Source of the DNA: Mytilus californianus | Lineage: Eukaryota > Mollusca > Bivalvia > Mytilida > Mytilidae | Length of the DNA stretch: 64,000 bases | Assembly: GCF_021869535.1 (NCBI RefSeq) | Contig: NW_026262659.1 | Coordinates: 1,178,001-1,242,000 of the forward strand | Direction: 5' to 3' | Shown here: piece after piece, positions 56,310 through 64,000 of the stretch | Layout: the number at the start of each line of letters is the position of its first letter | Position numbering within the stretch: the first letter of the stretch is position 1 | Notes under the pieces: generated by a model | Seen by the model: the letters and a program-made list of their open reading frames with translations, nothing else | What the model was told of the DNA's origin: nothing | Databases searched by the model: none | Position numbers and translations under genes: made by a program

Positions 56310-56616
56310 TTAAATTATAATCCTGGTACCTTTGATAACTATTTACACCACTGGGTCGATGCCGCTGCTGGTGGACGTTTCGTCCCCGAGGGTATCACCA
56401 GCCCAGTAGTCAGTACTTCGGTGTTGACATGAATATCAATTATATGGTCATTTTTATAAATTTCCTGTTACAAAACTTTTAATTTTTCGGAAAACTAAGG
56501 ATTTTCTTATCCCAGGAATAGATTACCTTAGCCGTATTTGGCACAACGTTTGGGAATTTTGGGTCCTCTTTGCTCTTCAACTTTGTACTGGTTTGGCTTT
56601 ATAACTATTTTAATCT

Positions 56617-56663
56617 GAGCGTCACTGATGAGTCTTATGTAGACGAAACGCGCGTCTGGCGTA
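56617..56663 (+). ncRNA. Hammerhead ribozyme at retrozyme joint 2/3
   Basis: Identical core and helices to the copy 354 bp upstream; predicted cut between 56656 and 56657. Confidence 0.9.
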
Positions 56664-56817
56664 TTAAATCATAATCCTGGTACCTTTGATAACTATTATA
56701 GTTGTTAACTTCTATGTCTTTTAGTCTCTGGTGGATAGTTTTCTCAGTGGCAATCATGCCGCGTCTCATTGGCAATCAAATCCCATCTTTTTATATATAT
56801 TTGAAATTTTAGACATA

Positions 56818-57036
56818 TAGCTGAGGGGCCTGATGGGTTATTTTCGTTCTTCGTGATCAGCGCATATTCGCTATCGTGATCCGTTTTTCTACAGATTTGT
56901 ACTCTTTTTATATTTTCGTGATCCGTGATCATGGAAATTTATTTTCTGTGAATCGTGATTGACAAAAAAAATCAACTCGTGAATCGTGATGAGACCCCCC
57001 CCCCCCCCCCCCCCCCCCATCAGGCCCCTCATAGCT
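56818..57036. mobile_element. MITE with AGCT-ended inverted repeats and a 24-base poly-C run
   Basis: Left TAGCTGAGGGGCCTGATGGG and right CATCAGGCCCCTCATAGCT are inverse. The interior repeats CGTGATC and GTGAATCGTGAT words. 56995-57018 is an uninterrupted run of 24 C next to the right end. Confidence 0.8.
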
Positions 57037-57040
57037 TACA

Positions 57041-59330
57041 AATATAACACACGGGAAAGCTTCTATGTTTGTTGTATAACGAATTATTAGAGAAGCCATT
57101 TATATCTAAGTTTGACAGACACATTCATCTTTCATTTCAAAGGAGTACTTGTTCATGTATAAAATTCAATACATGAGATAGTTGAACATGATACACCAGC
57201 CATTTAATCTTCTTTCATATCTGTCAATTTATCCGTTTTATGATTTTGACATTACATACATAAAGAATTTCAGGTTGAATAGTGTGTTAGATTTGTATTA
57301 ACTAGAAAACGTTTCTATAAGACACAGGATGTCCTGCCATTAAATGTAGGTCACAGTTTTCAAATTGTTGATGAGCTGTGTTGTACTATAAAAGAATACT
57401 GTAGTGGTGATATATCACTATAGATGTCTGTGAAATGAACCTAAAGTCAAGACATAACCAAAGCCACTAAAGCATGAAATGTAGGTCATAGTGACTCAGA
57501 TAATGTGTTATACTACTAGTATACAAGATGTCTGTGGTGAATACATATCATTGATATATTACCATAAGTTTCTGAGTAATGGGGCTAAATGCAAAATTTA
57601 ACTGGATATGGATGTACATATTTATGGACGGACAAGGGTATATCTATATAATCCATCCACATTTGTGGCAGGCATAGTAAATCCAATCTTGGTATCTACT
57701 TTAAATATAAATAACAACATGCAGTATACTGGTGACAAAAGAATTCATTTATGGTTATATTTAAGTTCCCATACATTACTTATCCAGATTACATAAATTC
57801 CAAAAACAATTAACCAATTAAAAAGTGTTGAAAAGTATGGTTTGATAAGCAGCAGGCCAACTTTACAGGCTTATTCCATTGATATAACCATATAACTTTT
57901 CACAGTGCGCAAGTTTTTTATATTCTGTTCTGCAAATCATGTTTATGCAAATACCTGTCACTCCCCTCCCTTGTACAAGAATTTTAAGTGCACACATGTT
58001 TTTATGCTAAAAACAGTGTTTTTGAGATTTGAGATTTATAAAGTTTTCAACAGTAAATTATGTTGATTAGTGTACCTGTGTCATTTAATATACTACCTTT
58101 ATTTTCTTTGGTAGGATAGTAAGTTGACCAAATACAATGTACATGTATTATATGCCTATTGGGACTAAAATTACATAAGTTTTCCACTAAAAATGGAGAA
58201 AAAAAAAACAATGCATCAGCATATATTGTACTTCTTGTATCATGACATCTTATCATAGACATGATAGAAATGAGCAAATAGTAAAAAAAATCTATTTCCT
58301 ATAGCTTCTCAGTTCTGTATTTATTTTTATGTGTAAATATGTGTTATGGCCAATATTGACCAAAAAAAAATTTTCAATCAAAAATGGCCAAGACCATTTT
58401 ATACTCATGTGATATGATATTTGTAACTTTTTTTCCATCCAAGGTACATTAAATATACTCGGAAGAATTATTAAAACCAAAAAACCTTAAAAATTTTAAA
58501 TTGGTAGAAAAAAATACATTTTTATGTAAAGCCACCTTCATTTGAAAATTATTTTTTTTCAGGCACAGGCTCATATTAATTCAAATTTTGAATAATTGTA
58601 ATAAATCTTGAATCTTTGATACATTGAATGATTCTTCAATTGATTTAAATACATGCTACATTATATATTAGGGCATTTAAAAAGCAAATTTTTCCAAAAT
58701 GTAATTTGTTTAATCACAAATCTTGATAGTTGAAATTGTTAAATTAAATGAAAAACATAAACACCCAAAGTTAAATGATTAAAATGGACATATTGTCTTT
58801 AATAAAAATTGTATTGTCATGAAACTTTGTCAACTCTTTTATAATACCCTAATCTAAGGTCATGCCAAGTTTTAAAAAAAAATGTCTATTCAGTTTGAAA
58901 ACACAGTTATTTCATAGCAGATGTAGATTTAGGGGGGAGGTACATATATGGTTAATGCATAGCATTTTTACATGTCCCACGCCAAACGTTGCCTAGTTTA
59001 GAGGGCCCTGGGTCCCCCTTTTTTCAGAATCCTGGATCCGCATCAGTTTAGTGCATTTCTTTAAGACAATAATGAAAATAAAATAAAAAATCACACTTTC
59101 ACTTTCTCAAGATTTTTACAGTGTTATGTACTACTTTTAGGAAAAATTATTTCAAAACTATAGAATAGTCTACCAGCTCTAACTCAAAATATGGACAATA
59201 TTATGTAAAGGGGGTCTGTAATTCAGTTTAACAGCTCCATACATACATGTACTAATTTTTGCATTGTTCAACTAACCCAAATCACTACTTTACCTAAAAA
59301 ATCATGATCCTTATTGTTTTTACATGAAAA
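57041..59330. other. AT-rich, no gene seen
   Basis: No recognisable coding exon on either strand. A GGGGGG/CCCCC-rich patch at 58930-59045 (GGATCCGCATC) resembles an end common in mussel repeats, as does 60306-60350. Confidence 0.5.
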
Positions 59331-59485
59331 TAAGGAGATGTGATATGATTGACAACTAGCCACAAAAGTTCAAATGAAGTGGATGTAAACAATTATAGGC
59401 AACCTTCAAAAATGGGAAAAAACCCATACCGTATGGTCGGCCCCGATATGAAAAATACGAAACAATTCAATTGAGAAAACTAATG
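59330..59485 (-). repeat. Dispersed repeat family E, diverged fragment
   Basis: AGGAGATGTGATATGATTGA, AGGCAACCTTCAAAAATGGG and GTCGGCCCCGATATGAAAAA follow the order of the fragment at 38935. Confidence 0.55.
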
Positions 59486-60685
59486 TCCATGTATCCCTCT
59501 AATTACTATTGTATGCATAAATATAGAGAAATAAATGAGGAAGGTGTATGAAAAAAAAATTGTAAGTAAGACATTGTCCACACTAGGGACTATTTTTGTA
59601 AATCAAAGGATGATAACTGTGTACGAGGACCAAATGTCAGACATTTCAGTCAACATGTTAATATTAAAACATTAAGAAAACAGGTATCTTTCTTAAATCA
59701 TGTTAATACAGAGAGTGTTATTTTCATTATACATGTACTTTAAAACTAAACATTAATCTATCAAAATAGAAAGTTAGGTTGTGTACTGTACTGTTTGCAT
59801 TTGCTAAATTAGTGACACAAGGATCCTATCTTATGCAGATCCATTTTATGATGGCATTCAAATGTAGATGTAGGGAAATATCACAAACTTTCACTCCCCA
59901 TATGTTTATATGTACGTTCATTTATATGTAATAAAGAAATTATTATAGTATCAAATCAGTGAAATAACATGAACATGATGAATAACATTTTACATTTTGC
60001 CACTGTGATAATAATTATAAGAACTATTATTCAATCCCAACTGATTAAGCATAGACTGATTTGATTTAATCTAAATTTTTAATTCTGGCCATGAAAAGTG
60101 TACTGTTCTAGCAAAACACATACTGGTATAACTTTATTAATTTAAGGCATTTGACATAAGATTTTGCAGAGAGAACAAAATTTTAATCCAATAGTACATG
60201 TAAATTGTTTAAAATAATATAGTTTAATATGGAACTTCACCTTACAATGTATCATTAAATATTCAACACCGCTTGATATGTGCCAAGTTGTACATGAATT
60301 ATCTACAAGTGCGGATCTAGAGTTTTTGAAAAAAGGGGGAGGTGGGGTTACTCCCCAATAATTGGAATATATACAGCTGAGCAAAATTAATAGTTTTTAG
60401 GGGATTGGAATTCAAAGTTTTTCTGTGAAACAGTGCATAACCAAAAAACGAGTTAATGTATGTGACAACAGAAATCAGATCAAAACGACTCATATTCAAA
60501 TAAACTAGACAACAACAGAGTACATGAAAATTCTGTTTACAAAAGAAACTCCTTTTTCCCGAAAATCAAATGGTCATTACTTATGGTGTCTGATGTAGAC
60601 AACACACCTGAACCCTATTAACATGATTTAAGGTCTGTAAATAATTTGTCAAAACATTTATCACAAGTACCATGAGCTACATGTA
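59486..60685. other. No gene seen
   Basis: AT-rich DNA; short ORFs at 60142-60499 on the - strand have no motif. Confidence 0.5.
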
Positions 60686-60689
60686 TTTT

Positions 60690-61065
60690 ACTGTGTGTAT
60701 TGCTGTGTGTTTGTTTATTCCCCATTGGCTAGAGGTATAGGGGGAGGGTTAAGATATCACAGAACATATTTAACCCAGCCGCAAATATTTTTTGCGCCTG
60801 TTCCAAGGCAGGAACCTCTGGTTTTTGTTTATCTTGTATGTTTTTTTTTTAATTTTGGTTCATATATATGTTTCAGAATTTAGTGTGATGTCCATTTTCG
60901 CTTAACTAGTATACATTACTGTTTAGGGGCTAGCTGGATCCTGCATCCGTGTGCGGATTTTCACGCTGTGTTGAAGACCCATTGGTGGTCTTGGGCTGTT
61001 TTCTGGTATTTGGTCGGGTTGTTGTCTTGACACATTCCCCGTTTCAATTCTCAATTTTATATAAT
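60690..61065 (+). repeat. Dispersed repeat family D, copy 2
   Basis: CCCCATTGGCTAGAGGTATA, GCGCCTGTTCCAAGGCAGGA, GAAGACCCATTGGTGGTCTT and GTCTTGACACATTCCCCGTT are the inverse of copy 1 at 23280-23640. Confidence 0.8.
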
Positions 61066-61543
61066 TATTAATACACACTCATGGTTGTCACTATTTTTTT
61101 TCACGAATTTAGCTGAAAATCATTTTCATTAATTTTACGCTTTCAAATGATTTTATGGTTGTAAATCACTTTTGTGCTGGAATCATTTGCAGACGATGTA
61201 CAATATCCGGCGAATAATCTTCAATAAATTAAGGATCGCTAGAAACTTAAAGAAGAAATACTTACATTATTAATACAATATATTTCCATTGTTTACAAAA
61301 TATTACGCATATTTCCTGGTCAATTTCTAGTGTAAAACAAGTGGGAAACTGCTTCATAAGCTACTAAAATGAAGATCGTTTTCTATTATTTTCGATCTGC
61401 GTTTTAGTATTCATGAAAAGCAGCCCACGTGTAAAATTATTATGAATTATCTTTTTATTGTCTCCTCTCACCGGCAAGAACATGCCATTTCCCTCAAAAC
61501 GGAGGTGCATTTGCAACAATGAAAATTGACATAATAAATTTTA

Positions 61544-61810
61544 TTAAATTTTAAAATTACAGTTTTCAATTACAACACTCTTTGGTAATATATTCAAATA
61601 AAATAGATTATTTATAATAATCAAAATTAATTGTTGTTGCCAATTACAACAATAGGTATGACTTTCGATATCATTGCGCAACATCCTGCGCAGTAGGCGC
61701 GAAAATTTGAACCCGCGAGCACCCTTAAATTCTTCTAACATTACAACAAAGCTATATATAATCAAAATGATAACCACTACTAGAAACAGAAAACTGATAA
61801 TTGTTTTCAT
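61544..61810 (-). CDS. Possible signal-anchor first exon, unrecognised
   Basis: The frame reads MKTIISFLFLVVVIILIIYS then FVVMLEEFKGARGFKFSRLL and RRMLRNDIESH. The N-terminal 25 residues form a strong hydrophobic helix followed by a charged stretch, as in type II membrane enzymes of the Golgi. Composition in the charged part is more GC-rich than around it. No splice donor could be fixed and no homology was recognised. The end as given is the ORF stop, not a proven exon end. It could equally be chance. Confidence 0.2.
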   Translation of the reverse strand: MKTIISFLFLVVVIILIIYSFVVMLEEFKGARGFKFSRLLRRMLRNDIESHTYCCNWQQQLILIIINNLFYLNILPKSVVIENCNFKI

Positions 61811-62369
61811 TTGTTTGAAAGCAGTGGATCGTCCATATTATCGAATATAGGACTGAAATAATTTAAACAAAACGCATGGGTCAATCATCACAGGACATGG
61901 AGCTTCTCAGTTTTGAGGTGTTTTTTTATTTTGTGTTTACTTTAGAATGATTTTTCATTTTAACCTGGTTTTCTGACGGTTATTGATATCTGGCAGTACG
62001 GTGAACTGGTGGCGGTTGCCAACAACTGTTTTCATCCAATAACTTCAGAAGATTGCAACAAGAACGTTTTAAATTGTAACAAATTGTTTTTTAGATAATT
62101 TTGAAAACGTTGTTTTCATGTCTAACCAACGACTTTAAAATTGGTATTTGCTGCTGTTTTTAAGGCACACGCCATTAGGAGTAAGAGTATTCATATCTAT
62201 AAAACAACATCCTAGTAGCGCCTGCATATGTAGTATATAATCTGTCTATTGCAACGATATTTCAAAGCTTGCGTTTTTTTATCATGAGTTGTTGATAGAG
62301 GAGTGCTACTTACAAGGAAGCTATTACACCAATGGTTCTAAATAGTTAAGTGGAAGTCATTCATTCGAA

Positions 62370-62735
62370 AGTTTAACGAACGCCATTCCAATTTGGTTGA
62401 CCGTAAAATAATATTTGTGTCACTTGACCAATGATATTTTCCAATTGTCACAATCCCGTCTTTATTTTCATCGAATGTGATATTACCGAATCAGCAAGTT
62501 TCTACATTCATAAGCATCACAAAGGAAAACACGTGTGGAGCAAATTCTGCTTATTTTCCGTAACACCTGAAAACACCCCCGGTTTTTGTTCAGATTGGTG
62601 TTGTTCAGTTCCTGTTCTCCGTTAAGGTTGTTTTTTTTTTTCTCTTACGTTGCTCGTTTAATTTTGCCATGCCGTTGTCGGGTTGTCTACGATTTAAATT
62701 TCGACTGCCTTTTTTGGTATCTTGCGCCTCATATT
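62370..62735 (+). repeat. Dispersed repeat family B, old diverged copy
   Basis: AACGAACGCCATTCCAATTT, CACGTGTGGAGCAAATTCTG, CCCGGTTTTTGTTCAGATTG and TTTTTTGGTATCTTGCGCC follow the order of family B with many substitutions. Confidence 0.65.
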
Positions 62736-62739
62736 TATA

Positions 62740-63195
62740 ATTTTGCCATTAATGAGGTATAGACTCGGGTTGATTTGTACGTCGCTTCGTTTCGATGCGA
62801 TAACTTGAAAATGCTTGATCCTGTCCTTTTCTAATTTGTATAACGTTATTTTTCGACGAGTTTTACTTCTATCGTTTGAACTTTATGGTCTTTTAAAAGG
62901 TTTGATTTATAGGATGATGGCATTTTATGTGGTTTCCGTTTTTCAATAATTTTAAAAAGCTTCATATATTTTTTTTTTCAAATTTAACATGTTACTTCTC
63001 ATGACAAATTTGATCTTGATTATTTTCAATTTTGTTTTTCGAGGGCTATAGTTCTCGATTGATTGGTAAATGTTACGCTACGTTATATCAATTCAATGCG
63101 ATAACTTCTGAACACTTCATCCAATCCAATTGATAATTGATAGAAAACAGACTGTCTAAGTTTGTTGGTATAAACTGGATTAATGGTACCACGTC
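62740..63195. other. No gene seen; weak ~300-bp duplication
   Basis: GATGCGATAACTTGAAAATG (62797) and AATGCGATAACTTCTGAACA (63097) start similar short stretches ending in ATCC. Confidence 0.45.
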
Positions 63196-63199
63196 GTTT

Positions 63200-63690
63200 T
63201 TCTCTAGTAAAGATAACAATATGTTGTATGATTGTCAATGAGACAACCCTCTACCAAGGACCAAATGACACAGAAGTTAACAACTATAAGTCATCATACG
63301 GCCTTCAACAAATACGTCATAGTCAGCTATAACAAGCCCCGAAATGACGAATGTAAAACAATTCAAACCTGATTAGTATACAAAACAGTGAACCAAAAAC
63401 AAATATGATATACAGCAACAAACGACAACCACAGAATTACAGGCTCCTGACATTAGACAGGCACATACAGAATATGGCGGGATTAAACTAGTTTGCTGGA
63501 CTCCCCTAACCTTGGACAGTATTATAACAGTTCAACATCAAATCAAACTATAAAAATCATTTGAAAAAGCTTAACTAATGAGATCGATACAAAACAGAAA
63601 AACATCTAACAAAACCACAGATCGGACGTGGCAGGTAAGATAATATTTGATAAATCTTCTTTAAACCAATATAAAATTGTCTTATTTGTA
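63200..63690 (-). repeat. Dispersed repeat family E, near full-length copy
   Basis: GTATGATTGTCAATGAGACA, AACTATAAGTCATCATACGG, GAATTACAGGCTCCTGACAT, GGCACATACAGAATATGGCG and CACAGATCGGACGTGGCAGG are the inverse of 52080-52530. Confidence 0.85.
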
Positions 63691-64000
63691 CAATGAATTT
63701 ATTTCAGGAGCTTGTTAAAATTAAGTGTAAAATAAATGTTAAACAATAAATTTTGCTATCATTTGAAGTGCCGTTTTCAATCATATAGCTCTTCACGTAT
63801 TAAAGTATTTAAGTACCAGTTGATTTCAAATTTTGGTGTTTTACGTTTTATCACCGGTAAATCAAGGAACACCTTCCATTCGCACGAATATAAAGTGTTA
63901 ACAACAGGCAATAACAGCAAATGAGAGAATCGCGAAAGATTTTTTATGCGTCGGTACAATGTCCGGACAGCGTTTTGTTTGCATTCACATATCGTTCGGG

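Larger units (their letters stand above)
55940..56695 (+). mobile_element. Retrozyme: tandem dimer of a 354-nt hammerhead-bounded unit
   Basis: Unit boundaries at the predicted ribozyme cut give units 55949-56302 and 56303-56656, both exactly 354 nt, differing by about a dozen substitutions. A partial first joint (ACGCGTCTGGCG at 55942) and a partial third unit (56657 to about 56695) flank them. ACTATTA at 55933-55939 and 56692-56698 may be a target duplication, though the right copy overlaps unit sequence. No ORF. Retrozymes are non-coding retroelements that move through circular RNAs made by hammerhead self-cleavage; animal versions including bivalves are known. Confidence 0.85.
55738..56797 (+). 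repeat. Family E copy interrupted by the retrozyme
   Basis: 55738-55935 (TATGTGCCTGTCCCAAGTCC to GCCATAGGGTGAC) and 56698-56797 (TATAGTTGTTAACTTCTATG to TTGGCAATCAAATCCCATC) are contiguous in other family E copies. The intervening ~755 bp is the retrozyme dimer. Confidence 0.85.

Overview
The window looks like nuclear DNA from a marine bivalve, most probably a mytilid mussel. It is AT-rich and intron-rich, with no prokaryotic gene layout. It carries an EGF-like (MEGF-type) membrane-receptor gene of the kind mussels hold in large families. It is packed with dispersed repeats that I recognise from memory as common in Mytilus, including hammerhead-ribozyme elements. The taxon is an inference from repeat and protein style, not from a database search.

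One host gene can be assembled with confidence. It is on the + strand with four exons at 12269-12325, 19128-19236, 38599-38657 and 51168-51475, so it spans about 39 kb. The intron phases (1, 1/2, 2/1, stop) fit exactly. The spliced reading frame encodes a cysteine-rich EGF-like ectodomain, one transmembrane helix and a 76-residue cytoplasmic tail with a Tyr-x-x-Ile motif. The 5' exon(s), which should carry the signal peptide, were not found and probably lie upstream. A second, much weaker candidate is a possible signal-anchor first exon on the - strand at 61544-61810.

Almost everything else is repeats. 1-12 kb: Penelope-like remnants, a pogo-type DNA element, the 3' end of a LINE, an exact 33-bp minisatellite and other tandem duplications. 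12-20 kb (intron 1): a Ty3/Gypsy integrase relic split by a MITE, and a decayed LINE. 19.2-38.6 kb (intron 2): a hammerhead ribozyme on the - strand, a second LINE broken up over 7 kb by nested insertions, and an 8.2-kb array of about 32 copies of a 257-bp satellite with higher-order duplications. 38.7-51.2 kb (intron 3): a Penelope-like reverse transcriptase relic, a 1.9-kb palindrome, a hammerhead ribozyme on the + strand, and a four-level nest of DNA elements between 44.9 and 48.8 kb. 51.5-64 kb: 3' flank with further repeats. Its best item is a tandem dimer of a 354-nt retrozyme unit whose joints are complete hammerhead ribozymes, inserted into another repeat.

The strongest signals are the gene whose exons had to be recovered by phase matching, the three hammerhead loci of two sequence types, and the intronic satellite. 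Capital-letter family names (A-G) are labels made for this window only.
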